From NCBI GenBank assembly GCA_010094045.1, contig ML986723.1, positions 1 to 64,000 of the forward strand: 64,000 nt of DNA, given 5' to 3'. Below, piece by piece: positions 21,462 to 32,765 of this stretch. The DNA is from Lojkania enalia (lineage: Eukaryota; Ascomycota; Dothideomycetes; Pleosporales). Every line of letters starts with the position of its first letter. Position 1 is the first letter of the stretch. The notes under the pieces are model-generated. The model worked only from the letters and a program-made list of their open reading frames with translations, did not search any database and had not been told where the DNA came from. A program made the position numbers and the translations under genes.

Positions 21462-23804
21462 ATGGAGGCTTCCCGACGTCTTGCGTAAGTTGATCCTTAT
21501 TTTGTCTTAAACTTACATCTAATTCAAATAGGTGTAAACGTTGTCAGACTCGGAAAGTTCGTGAATGGGGTATGAACTACTAGACTTTTCTGATAACTGT
21601 TGTAGATAAAATGCGATAGAGTTCAGCCATGCTCTAATTGCGTGCAAAGCGGTCGGCCATGCGAATATCGGACACAAGATGGCCGCAAAAACCCCGTGTC
21701 TCACAGGTACCTTAGTGCGTTAGAGGCGCGATTGAGTTGGTTTGAGTCTTTCATCAAAGAATTGAAGCAGGCATCTCATGAAGAACGGGATCGTCTTCTC
21801 GAGAGTGTAAATCTAGAAGAGCATAAGGAAATTGGCAAGGATTTTGGTGAAGCACAAGAAACAAACGCCCAATCTACATTAGAAACTTGTAACGCGGGCC
21901 ATACAATATCGCTTCTATCAGCGCCCCAAGGTAAATATAACTAAGTACTCAAAGACCACAAAGGGCTCATTAGAATCTATCCCAGGGATCTTGCAGTTTC
22001 ACGGACCAACAAGCATTTATCTTGATGGACATTCTTTCACTGGGACTGGAGACGCTGGGGCTTCTTCTCTACGCGAGAGTAGCTCTCTGGCGCTACACTC
22101 TTGGAGTATCGTACGACTTGCTTCCAGTCTCGGGGTTGATGATGGACTCATTCAAGAATGCCTTCCTTTGTTCTTCTTACACCAATATTTCTATCATATG
22201 TTCATCTATCGGGAGGCATTTGTTCTAGATTTCTACGAGAATAAGCATGGCGGCCGCTACTGGTCATTCCCACTAGTTTACGCGATGTGCGCTCTCGGAG
22301 CTCCGCATTCCAAAGATCAGAATATCCGGGAGAAGTCTCCTATATTAGCAAAATGTGCACAGGAAATACTGATTACACATTGCCTCTCCCGGCCATGCCC
22401 CACTACCATCCAAGCTCTTCTCTGTCTGGCGTCTCATGAAGTTGGCCAGGGCAACGCATCTCAAGGATGGCTTTTCTCTGGTAGGTTTGAGTGGTACTCT
22501 TTGCTGTCCAATGCACTGACATGATCAGGAATGGCGTTTAGAATGGGTGAAGATCTTGGCTTTCATCAAGATCCTTCAGGGTGGATCTCTCAAGATAACT
22601 CCATAATAACTCCTGAAGATATTGAGATCCGCAGGAGAATCTATTGGGGCAGTTATACAGCGGATAAGTGAGTAGCTCAGGCGAAACTAAAACGTACCTT
22701 AATTCCTAATCTGTCTTCAGATTCATTAGTCTGTATCTTGGTAGGCCGGTCTATCTTCTCGAAAATGATGCGACCGTGCAGCCTACCGTTGAACTACCGT
22801 ATGAAAATCCAGCTAATACCTCTTCATTAATAAATAATAATCTTCTAATAGTGACCCGGAAGAGCGTACCTCGTTTGGTATGCCTGAATTGGTCTTCCAA
22901 TACACAACGAAGCCACAGAAACCACAATTATTTCTTGGATTTCAGTACATTGCACTACTGGGTAAAATTTTTCAAGACATGATGACTGAAATATTCTCTC
23001 GAAAGAACCATACACGAAGTAACTCTATATTGTTAAGTCGTCTTGATCAATTAAACATACGTCTGTCTCAATGGCAAAAAGATCTGCCCGAGTCGCTTCA
23101 ATGGAGTCAGTGGGCGCCATCCTCGAAATCCACATACCCATACGTGCTTATCACTCAGTGAGTCTATCTCTCCAAAGTAAAGCACATGGATTATTGATGA
23201 TCATGGAAGCCTTTACCATTCAGCCTTATCACTCTCACTCAATCGTCACTTCGTCCTTCCCTCTCGAGGGTTTCCTCTTTCTCCTTCTGCGCGCTCAAAC
23301 TGCACTTCGAGCTGCGAGATTATAACAGCATTGATTCGCCAGTATCGTTCACAGCACGGATTGCATACTGCTCCGTTGATGCTTGTGTATGCACTTGTCA
23401 TGAGTATTATCACAATGGTTTCCATGCTTAAAATGGGCCCAGAGAGTGTCTACTTTCACATCAAAGCATTAGATGAATGTGCGCAGCGGTACAAGCTAGC
23501 TAAGGAGGCTCAAATAAGGGTCCAGAAGTTTGTGGATCCCGTTGAATCTGCAGTTGGCAAAAGGAATAAAACTAGTAATGATTCGGCACACCAAGCTAGA
23601 CCTGCAGAGGCATCCGAACCATCCCACGAATTTAACAGTGCTCCTAATCTGAGCCTCGATGGCGCCCAGCTATTGCACGATTTTAGCAATGTGCTTGGCT
23701 TGGAATCCCTCGCACATGAGGATGTTGACGGTTTCAGTTTTTCTGGGCTAGATGATATGTCTGGTGACTTTTCTGGGTGGTTTTCTATTGGACAAATGGG
23801 CTAG
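21462..23804 (+). CDS. Zn2Cys6 transcription factor, eight exons
   Basis: Exons by splice signals and phase: 21462-21484, 21532-21556, 21606-21930, 21986-22480, 22529-22667, 22721-22798, 22852-23157 and 23210-23804; 661 residues. The first three exons join to give CKRCQTRKIKC and DRVQPCSNCVQSGRPC, a perfect C-x2-C-x6-C-x5-C-x2-C-x6-C binuclear zinc cluster at residues 9-36. A short coiled-coil linker (YLSALEARLSWFESFIKEL) follows, then the fungal middle homology region (GWLFSG/MAFRMGEDLGFHQDPSGW, RRRIYWGSYTADK/FISLYLGRP, LITH/LYHSALSLSLNRHF). The donor of intron 2 is GTTCGT, weaker than the others. The role is sequence-specific transcription control in the nucleus; its target is not evident. 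It lies 1.6 kb downstream of the cutinase on the same strand, but a regulatory link is only a guess. Confidence 0.88.
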
Positions 23805-25525
23805 GTCGCCACTGGGCATGAGAATTATTTAAACTAGACTTCAGTTTGCTTGTGGCAGCTGAAACTAGTCTAGGTCCAATAGGAAACGATATATGTTGAG
23901 ATGGGGCTCAAAAAAATCCTGGAGAGGGTAACCGATTCATTGTGGTACTTACGAGACATATTTAAATGAATATTGCAACAACGTACCTCATATTTGGTCC
24001 CCCAACTTACCGGAAATGTTTTATTCGGGATCATTTGGGAGATTTCTAAGACTTACATAGCACCCTGAACTATTGCCTTAGTTCCCTTCCCTTTGATCAG
24101 ACATTTATATAATACCTTGAACTCCAATGTGTCTGCATTCTCATGTGTCGGTATTATTTCAAGGCTCAAATAGCTTTCCTTCGATGCCTCCTTACCCACC
24201 ATAATTTTGATCGATAACTAATTTATATACGGTATATCGTATTGCAGTCGTATCGCCTCCGCTTACCGATAAACCTGCACATGTGCGTAAAAGCGAGGAA
24301 AATAGTCGATCCTACTTTGATATACTACGGTAAATTGCCCGTAATTGAACATTGCAACAATGAAAAGGTTGTGGTAGTAGTGTATACTAGTACTAGTACA
24401 TGTTTTCGGCATGCTGAGTACTTCACGCATGATAGACAAATCATGAGACACGAGCGAGTCATCAACGGAGAGATTTCGCTGTGATTTCGATACATCTCTT
24501 TAACCATAGACTCAGCTAGACCAGAACGTTCTTTCATAACTTCTAGCGTGTAATCCAAGCACTTTTGCAGAAAGGTACCATATTGATTTATGTATTGCAC
24601 ATTAGGACCGATGGTATCTCTAATCGGTGTGTATATTATCTCGTCCCTTGTTGGTAATAAGGATTTAAACTTCTGGGGGCTGTGGCGTAGTGTCGCATAT
24701 AGGCCAATCACCTTTCGTTTTAACTTGCTTTCAGTGTCAAGTGTCCCCTGTGTTGCTTCAAACGATATGAATACACGTTTCTAGAGGAGGACATGCATGT
24801 TATGTTCGAGTACGGTAATAGCGTGTAATGAGTGGTACTCTGACGTTTAGAAGGGCACAATGTCGACATTCGAGCCCGCGCGAAGATTTTTGGCTTGCGT
24901 GCATGTCTCAGAAATATTGAATTTGTTAGATCAATGTATGAGGGCGAATCTAGAAACGATACAAGAAGCGGTTGGTTTGCAGAGACGTAACGTTAGGCTT
25001 AGAGTTGGGAGACGGACGGCTTGCGCTACTTCGCTAGTACTAATAACCCCAACGCAGAGGATTTGACCTGCGTGGCTCTGACGCCGTAATAATTGGCTCT
25101 GGGAATCGATTCCTAAATAGTAATAAAAGGTATATCTTAGACCATTCTTTATCGAGAAGAAGAGATGTCACCTTATTAAGAGAGCGAACGTCTTCACGTT
25201 GAGCGGCCTCAACTGTGCGCCTTAATTGAGTGGAAAGTGAGGGGAGATGTGGACCCTCTGCGGAGCCAGAGCTCGGACAAGCTTTCTTAATTAACCCACT
25301 TCTGCATAGTATGGCAACCCGACGAGCGGAATGCGGGGCAATGGGTATATCAATCCGATTAAGGACTGCAGTGCTTGGTCTCAGCAAGCTCTCTTCTGCT
25401 ACTAGGCCCCATAGGGAACGAGTTTGAAATTAATGATGACTTCCGAATAGCGAAACGCCGAGACACCCTTTATCCTACGATGGGGAATAATCGGCATTCG
25501 AATCTGCTTTGAGATGTACATTTAG
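23805..25525. other. AT-rich region with an unidentified open frame (24325-24711 minus)
   Basis: About 1.7 kb. A 128-codon minus-strand frame at 24325-24711 has protein-like composition (RDEIIYTPIRDTIGPNVQYI, YTLEVMKERSGLAESMVKE) and then appears to continue in another frame as SHDLSIMREVLSMPKT, as if frameshifted. I do not recognise it. Short frames at 24860-25430 show nothing convincing. This looks like a decayed single gene plus anonymous DNA. Confidence 0.35.
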
Positions 25526-26656
25526 ATGCTAAAGTCACATGTAGGAGCCGGTATGATTTCATCATGGTTTGTCTCTGATATTGTTCGCGATCCGGTCTCG
25601 CATTATGATGAACACGAGGTTAGGCATGTGGTTCAAGCAATTGGGTCGTCGTCCATCGAGAAGGCGAAAAGTTTCGTAGAGAAGCATATCAGCTCTAGCG
25701 AGACATCGACTTTTCCACCCACCCTCTATGCCTCATACAAGGAGGTGTACAATGACCCAAATGTCGATATTGTATATGTCGGAACCCCTCATTCTCTACA
25801 CATGCAGAACACGATTGATGCAATCAACGCTGGGAAGCATATGCTATGCGAGAAGCCTATGGCTATCAACGCGAAAGAAGCAGAGACAATGGTGAACTCG
25901 GCACGAGATAAAGGCGTTTTCTTGATGGAAGGCTAGGGCTCCCAAAGACTTTGAAAATGGCTTACACTGAAATTTTCTCTAGCTATGTGGACGCGCTTTT
26001 TCCCTGTTGCTAGGAAGCTCTAACAATTGATCCATGCGGAGCATATGATAGGTGAACCAAGACGCACTCTCATTGATTTTGGCCTTGACATGCCATTTGA
26101 CAAACTTGACCCAAATTCGAGGTCTAGAGATCCACAATTAGGCGCCGGATCGTTACTCGATATCAGAATTTACTCTTTAATCTGGGCTAGTATGATATTT
26201 CATTCAGACCTTGAGAACCAAGGCTCGGCGTAGGACCATGAGCAACCAAAAATTGTATCCAGTCTCATGTTAAACAATGGAGCGGACGAGATGGCCGCCG
26301 TCGTCTTAGGTTACCCAAGAAGACATGCTTAGGCTATATGCACAGCATCAGACCTATACAAGTTAGACAATGAATTTGGCCGTATCGAGGGAACGGAAGG
26401 TTCTATCATTATTTATGGTGGAGCTGCTTCAAAGCCTAGTGGTTTGATATTGCGGAGAAAAGGGGAAGACCCCAAAACGCTTGACTTCCCCGTTGATGGT
26501 TGGGGGCTGTACAATGAAGCGGATGCTGTTGCAAAAAATATAAGAGATGTAAGGCAGGAGAATGATATCACGCCGCTAGATGAGACACTCAGAATTATGC
26601 GTGTGATGGGCGAGGTATGCAAACAGAATGGGCTAAAGTATTCCCAAGACCAGTAG
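25526..26656 (+). pseudogene. Gfo/Idh/MocA oxidoreductase pseudogene (dimeric dihydrodiol dehydrogenase-like)
   Basis: The reading runs from a degraded NAD-binding N-terminus (VGAGMISSWFVSDIV) through IVYVGTPHSLHMQNTIDAI and GKHMLCEKPMAINAKEAE, the Gfo/Idh/MocA signature, to LGAGSLLDIRIYSL, RIEGTEGSIIIYGGA and LRIMRVMGEVCKQNGLKYSQ at the end. Fungal homologues act as dihydrodiol or D-xylose dehydrogenases with NADP. Three in-frame stops occur: TAA 26021-26023 and TAG 26330-26332, both where Gln is expected (RKL*QLIH, RHA*AIC), and TAG 26231-26233. An expected intron (after FLMEG, acceptor CTAG before CTATGTGG) starts GCTAGG instead of GT. The first ~20 residues are also missing. C-to-T changes at CpA point to RIP. 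Not functional. Confidence 0.8.
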
Positions 26657-27030
26657 CGCAACATAGTCTCACATCAGGCATTGACATTAGAATCTTGTAT
26701 AATCCACTAAAATTTAATTTTTGATTTTCTTGTGTGCCTTAAAATATATTGTTGTCCGGGAAGCTCTCAAATAAAGTATGTCTATTCAAAAAAGCCGCTC
26801 ACAAGCACAGCGACATTGTTGGACAGCACATGTACATCAACCCTCAGGTTTATACTGCCTACACGAATCATATTTCTATTCAACATATGAAATTTAAAGT
26901 AACCACTGCAATGCTAAATGCTTTACTGAAATCAGAAAGCCAGCTAACGAGAGTTTTGAAGGATAGAAATGCAGCAATCCACACACTTTCCTCTCTATTG
27001 AGGAACCGATTAATATCCTATACCACACAC

Positions 27031-27850
27031 TTATACTTTGCCGGCATTGCAGCGTGCAAGACATTTGTCAAGAACGCTGACGATTTGAGGAGGGAGTAGC
27101 GGGCGAACATAATCAATATCGTTTCTATCAGCTTGCATTGAAACAGTAGCATTGCCCACCGGAGGCGTCTGCAGAATCGTTGTCGTACCCGGATCGCTAG
27201 AGCTGAGGGTAGCAAGTATGGTGGCTGGCTTGCATTCCGGTGAATTGTTTATTTGATAGTGAATGCTTCCCTGTGGGAATAGAGTCCCCGTATATTTGGT
27301 CAACTTGCCGTTGATTTCCGGGCTCGGGGCCTGGGTCTTGAGAAGCCCAATCTCGAGCATATAGCCAAATTCAACTTCACCCTCTGATACAACAAAAAAC
27401 TCGTTGGCGCGGGGGTGGACGTGGGGGAGGAGAATACCACAGGGACCCAAAGTTGCCCAGTTCATCATGATGTCTGAGCCGAAGAGAATGGGGAAGGTCT
27501 CGGTGTCGGACTAGAATGCTGTTAGCTGAAACACGGCAGCATAAGTATAATGGGGCGCTTACGCTAGTGGTAACGCCTCCTTGAGAGCCTCGGACTGGAA
27601 TAGGGTCTTTCTGGAAATCAAAAATGGTTGCTTTAGCGAGGTCTTCACCACTGAGTAGCTGTTGTCCTGCGTCGGTGAGGAGCCTTCGATAGCGCTTAAT
27701 AACAGTTGGATCGGTCACAAGGTCCGCAATCAGCTCAGTATTATCGGATGGTGCAGCTGCACGTGGTGCAGGTGTCCTCGACTGGGGTAAGGCGTAGACG
27801 GCTCCGAAAGCCAATGCGGCTACAAATGCTTTCGAGATTGTAGTAGGCAT
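27031..27850 (-). CDS. Secreted germin-like/spherulin-type cupin
   Basis: Two exons, 27850-27563 (96 codons) and 27510-27031, with a 52-nt GTAAGC...CTAG intron containing the branch CTAAC; 255 residues. The start MPTTISKAFVAALAFGAVYALP gives a signal peptide, and a TATA box lies 35 bp upstream. Cupin motif 1 is visible as PHVHPRANEFFVVSEGEVEF (HxH...E...G metal-binding pattern), motif 2 as GTLFPQGSIHYQINNSP with the fourth ligand His. Family members are Mn- or Fe-binding β-barrel proteins, found as germin-like oxidases or stress/sporulation-related spherulins; the activity here is unknown. It is convergent with the broken dihydrodiol dehydrogenase. No lesions, despite pseudogenes on both sides. 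Confidence 0.9.
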
Positions 27851-27884
27851 TGTGTTATTGTATGAAGGAATGTCACCTCTCGAC

Positions 27885-27892
27885 TTTATATA
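27885..27892 (-). promoter_or_regulatory. TATA box of the cupin gene
   Basis: TATATAAA on the minus strand, 35 bp upstream of the chosen ATG at 27850. It argues against a longer N-terminus, since the only upstream extension would begin inside this box. Confidence 0.55.
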
Positions 27893-29266
27893 CAACTTAG
27901 GAGGAGAAGCCTAATATATTTAAATAGGGCGCGGATGTCGGGAGAAAGGTAGGCCGAAGTATGGAAAGGAGATATGATTGTTTGGAAGACAAGGAGATGG
28001 GCATATGAAACGTTCAACTACGTCCATCGGTCACCTTTATGTAGTCTACTTTGGTGGGAACGTGCTCAAAACGAAGCTATGATGCCATGGAAATATTTGG
28101 AATTAAAATCTAAATTGCAAATCAACACTGTGAATAAGCCACTTTTGCTCTAACATCTATACGAAGGAACTAGTGTCACTCTAAAATTTATATGCTAATG
28201 AGGCGAAGTACAACCACTTACCACACAAAATGGGAAATTCTGCAGGCTTGCAAGGCATAGTTTAACCTGAAAGCTGACTCGTACCTAAGCTTGATTCGGG
28301 GGCCTTAGCCGCAAGAGATTATAAAACAGTTTAGCTGAATTCCAAAGGCTAGCCGTATTAAAGTCACTTTTCCGCCTAACGCTCAGTTATTCCAAATTTC
28401 CCATTGCACGAGGTTAAGGGATGTACTGGCTGAGTAAGAAATCCTCGTTTCCAGGACGCTAGTGCAAGCACGGATTCACGAGATTCGCTCTATATATCCC
28501 CATTAGGAAATAATCCTTGCGACTCGCCCCATACATCTATATTAGTAGACTACATCATTACGCGTATCCCATGGCCAAATTCGAACTATTTGTTCGAACA
28601 GCTAAGCCACAGTCCTCTGCTGCCGGCGAATCGGGAATTATTTGGATCAAGTCATTTTCTGAAATGTTCAAATGTTTGTCACTCTGAACTAATCACTACA
28701 GATTTCAGAGATGGCAGTATTCCTTTTGAGCGCATGTCGCTAGCTTGTGCTTCTAGTAGGCGAGAAATGATACGTTCCCAAGGAGTAGTGGGGTAATGAG
28801 AGATACGGATAGTACAGAATACTAAGACTAAAAGATTATACGACCAAGGAATAGTAGTTAAGAGCTGATTGGGGATCGAAATGGACTAGGAAATAGTTCG
28901 AGCTAGAAATTTTTTAGCGCAGATAGAGGTCCCGATCAATCTTTCCCATAGAAGCCTGAATGGGCCTTCAGGACCCCGAGAGAGTTGTATGAAATGTCTC
29001 TGCGATCATAGTCCAAACAAGCCGAGAATAATGAATTGAAGTTTGCATATTGATAAAGAGCCTGAAAATCTAACTATGTCCGGTTTCCTATTGTGCGGAC
29101 AGTAGTATATCTAACCAATGAGTGCGCTCACGGTCACAGCCACACAGTTCATCACATGCATGTTAACCCTTAATTTGCTGTTGCCTGGAAGTTGGCAGTC
29201 CAACATTCCATCAAATTTTCTGTCCTAAATTGTTCGCACCGCCGGCACGTTGCAGCGAGACATTCA
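27893..29266. other. AT-rich region, no gene found
   Basis: About 1.4 kb, including the cupin promoter. Only short open frames (68 codons at 28590-28796). No splice-consistent coding sequence, no recognisable repeat. Confidence 0.45.
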
Positions 29267-31022
29267 ATGTCTTCGTTTTACCAATACGGGCCACTCGCAC
29301 GAGGCAAAATTCGGCTATTGCAACCCCAACCAGCCAATCCTAATGTGAGGGATGAACCCATTAGAGGCAATATCATCCACGCGTCTTTCGATCGATGCCT
29401 AGTTCCTTGTTCATTTTCCTCTTACGAAGCGCTGTCCTATGTATTGGGGGGAAGGTAAACGAACGATCCCAACATACCGTGGTGACCGTAAAGTATTGCC
29501 AACACCAAATTTGGCACTCGCACTTTCTTAGCTTAGAAAGAATGTTCCAAAATAGTCTATATTCCACCGAATAATTTGGGTCGACGCGATATGCATTAAT
29601 TAGGACGATGTAATTGAACGTGAGCACCAAGTCCGACTCATGAAAGATATATATTCACATGCAAAGAAAGTTCTGATATGGCTTGGTGACGAGCAGAAAT
29701 TCGAAGAGATCATCATTAGAATACATAAGGGTCCAACGCTGGCTGACATCGATTATTATCCAAGATTATGGAATCGGAATCGAGCTGAATGGAGCCGGAG
29801 TATTCAGGTTATTTTTGAATCAGAATGGTTCCAAAGGGTGTGGGTAATACAAGAAGCCGCATTCGCTAAGAAAGCGAGATTTCTTAGTGGTGGCGCATCA
29901 ATCACATAGACGAAGTTGGTGCAAACTGCAACAGGACTCAGTGAAGATAACACATTTGCCACGTTGGCCAAGAATCGCTGTGATGTCCTCAGCATCGATC
30001 GATTTCAGAAAGAGCTTCAGAGGCGAATGAACGGATAAAACTCAACCCGCAATCAGGAGGCAAAAGTGAAAGATATCTTCAATCGACATGTGGCATCCTA
30101 CAGCAAGCCACTGACATCATTCATCCGTCTACCAACCAACTTACCAGAACTACTTGAGCTGTTCAGGTCACACATGGCTACAGATTCACGAGACAAGATA
30201 TATGCTCGCTTCTCACTTGCAAGAGAAATGGAAACTGATAGACTAGAATCCCACATAAATGCCAATTACGCACTCTATGTGGAGTATCTATTTGTTCAAA
30301 TAGCAGCTGGCATGGTTTCCGGTCCAGAACCACTCAGACTCTTCCGTAGTATTGACGAATCGAATCGAAGACCTGGGTCTCCCTTCATGGGTACCAGACT
30401 GGAGCGTCCCACAAGAATCAAACCTCTATCAGCATTGTGTAACTCTGCTTACATGTTGAATCCAAGAAGGGTGTATGTTATGAACGATCCAAATAGGAGA
30501 CTTTTAAAGATAGCAGGCAAAGAATTCGATAGAATCCTAGACATAGAGGAGCCCATAATCGAAATAGAAGGAGATATTGGGTTGAAAACCGTTATTTCAT
30601 GGAATAATCTTGCCAAAAAGCATAAAACCTGCCCTATATACCTTTTTGCCTAGAAGGCGTGTCAATCTGGGCCAATGGTCAATCCTGGATACGCGTATCG
30701 CCTCTTTGACGACGCTATTACACGAATTGAACGTAACTACAATGCACGGGATGTTGGGCTACTTGGTCAGCGTCATCATGAAATATGTTCCGACAGAAAG
30801 TACTTTGTTACTAAGAAAGGCTTCTATAGGCTGGCACCGGCAGCAGCGAAAATGGGAGATTCGCTAGTATTATTTCTCGGGGCCCCGCTCCCACGCCTTG
30901 TTAGTCCAGGCCAACAAGAAGGGCAATATTGTCTGGTCGGATAATGCTATATTGATAACGTTAATCTGGAAGAGCTTATCCATAAGAAGAAATTAAAGAT
31001 GAGAGATATTTATGTCGAGTAA
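29267..31022 (+). pseudogene. HET-domain (heterokaryon incompatibility) protein pseudogene
   Basis: The start MSSFYQYGPLARGKIRLLQP and NVRDEPIRGNIIHASF...YEALSYVLGG are the first HET block. LMKDIYSHAKKVLIWLGDEQ and SEWFQRVWVIQEAAFAKKA are the second and third HET blocks (PF06985), in different frames after a badly damaged stretch at 29456-29640. The C-terminal part (YRLAPAAAKMGDSLVLFLGA, SPGQQEGQYCLVG) is the usual HET-protein ending, where a resident copy has Gly-Glu before Cys but this has TAA. There are at least four stops (29456, 29907 region, 30036 region, 30651 region, 30942) and frame changes. When intact such proteins trigger cell death after fusion of unlike hyphae. This copy cannot do so. 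Confidence 0.85.
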
Positions 31023-32105
31023 AGGCTTGTTCTCTGTTAGATGTTGTTATTGGACGCATTGTCTAATTGTAGAGGGCCAACTATAATCAGAAAGGCAAGA
31101 ATGATTTTAATTTCACCACCTCTCCTCAAAATTTTGTTAGTATTCAATTCATATCGCTTCTTCGGTCACCTTCCATTAACGATTGGGCAATGATAGATAC
31201 TAAAGGGAAAAAGATCGAATGCATTTAAACGAAATTCTTGACCGCATTCTCCGTAAGCTTCGAGAAAATACAGTGACTATTGAAGTATAAATACCTTGCT
31301 CATGCGACAGAGAGATTCGTTGGGAACGCGCGGCGAGTATGATGTATCAGGTTCTAATTTACCATGAGGGCTTCCATTTCCGACGCCAAAAATGAGCATG
31401 GTGTTATATCAATAAGCTTCTTAATTGCTGGGAGATCGAGTTCGGTGTTTGGAACCGGACAATCCAATAATATGTCTTTTCTATTTCGCACCCATACGGT
31501 CGAGCCGATCCGGCTACAGGCCAATAACAGACTCGTAAACTTTCTCGACTTGTATGTAAGGACTACATTAATTTAATGGGCATCCAATATGCTCTTTTCT
31601 ATATCTTAGGCGTAAATTAGTTATGATGCTGGTATTTATATTTAGCTTCCCATTTTTTTCTACGTCTCGCATAATCTAGCAATACCTATGCTATCCATGG
31701 ATATATTCTTATAACTTGGAGGAATTACGTAATCGGTGTAGTTCTATAAGTTATACCTACTATAATACTCGTCCAGATGAGGTGCTAATCTCCTTCGATT
31801 ATACGGCCGTGATTCGGAGCAAAAGTTAAGTGTTTGTGGGCTCTTAGAGACGTACGCAACGCAATCGCGAATCGTTCTAAATCGGAAAGTAATTTATAGC
31901 TCCATCGTAAAAATGGATGCATTCGCCGTTTTGAGGTCACCGGTTAGAACGCGTCATAATGCACCGCCACAGCTTACTGCGTCATGCCATTGGAGCTCAA
32001 AAGATAGCCCACATAAATATCCCTTCCACAGCAAAGCTGTCGATCCGTTTGTTCTTTCGGACTTCGCCTTACTTCCCCTCGCCTAAGTTGCACTTAGATT
32101 GAACA
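31023..32105. other. AT-rich region, no gene found
   Basis: About 1.1 kb between the HET pseudogene and the glycine-rich gene. No coding sequence supported. The last 100 bp include CATAAATATCCC near 32011, a plausible TATA-like element about 95 bp before the next ATG. Confidence 0.45.
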
Positions 32106-32765
32106 ATGGGGTCCTGTACCTCTAAGCGAAAACCTCAGCACGCGCAAGAAGGAGTAGAGAGCCTGCATTCTCGACCTAAAGAAACTCATGCAAATATAGG
32201 CGATCGCGAGACAATACAAGTGCCTTCTCCCTACAATAAAAATGTATATAGCAAATATGAACAGAAAGCTGCGCCACCACACGCAAAGAATGCAAAAACG
32301 ATAGTTATAGGTACTAGGGTCAAGATGACAGAGGACGGAGATGATGAACTAGGAGGTGAGTGTATGTAAAGAAATTTTGCACATCCAAGGCCTGATCAAT
32401 CGAAGCCAATGTAGGATGGGGCATGGGAGTTGGTGCTAGTCATGGAGGTAAGTTTGTCAGGCCGGTCAATTTTTGTAATATGGGGCTCATTGGAACTTAG
32501 AGGGAGGCGGCAGTGGTGGTGGTGATAGCGGAGAAGGAGAAGGAGGATGATGTAAGAAGAATACTTCTGGTATGATAAAATACACGAGAGCTAACCTAGA
32601 AAAGCTAGCGGAGGCGGCGGCGGCGGTGGCGGCGGCAGTGGTGGTGGTGGAGACGGAGGAGGTATACTAGTTTCTCGTAGCGTTACATGTGATTAAACTA
32701 ACATTGATATAGGTGGCGGCGGCGGTGGTGGTAGTGGAGGTGGTGGAGGGGGAGGAGGAGATTAA
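32106..32765 (+). CDS. Glycine-rich protein with N-myristoylation-type start; lesion at exon 3
   Basis: Proposed exons: 32106-32355, 32415-32447, 32501 to about 32551, 32609-32661 and 32713-32765. The N-terminus MGSCTSKRKP fits an N-myristoylation site with an adjacent palmitoylatable Cys, so membrane attachment is likely. The middle is basic/polar; exons 2-5 are nearly pure Gly with a few Ser/Asp/Glu, ending GGGGGD. Introns 1, 2 and 4 have clean donors (GTGAGT, GTAAGT, GTATAC) and preserve the Gly frame. Intron 3 has a good donor (GTAAGA, 32552) and branch (GCTAACC), but the Gly frame hits TGA at 32548-32550 just before it, and the phase is one base off. So either there is a one-base lesion or exon 3 is spliced unusually; a truncated product of about 113 residues would still be made. 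The family is not recognised. Confidence 0.55.

Noticed and set aside
26749..27099. 116-codon plus-strand frame before the cupin stop
   Set aside because: It runs into the 3' end of the cupin coding sequence on the other strand and has no recognisable product.
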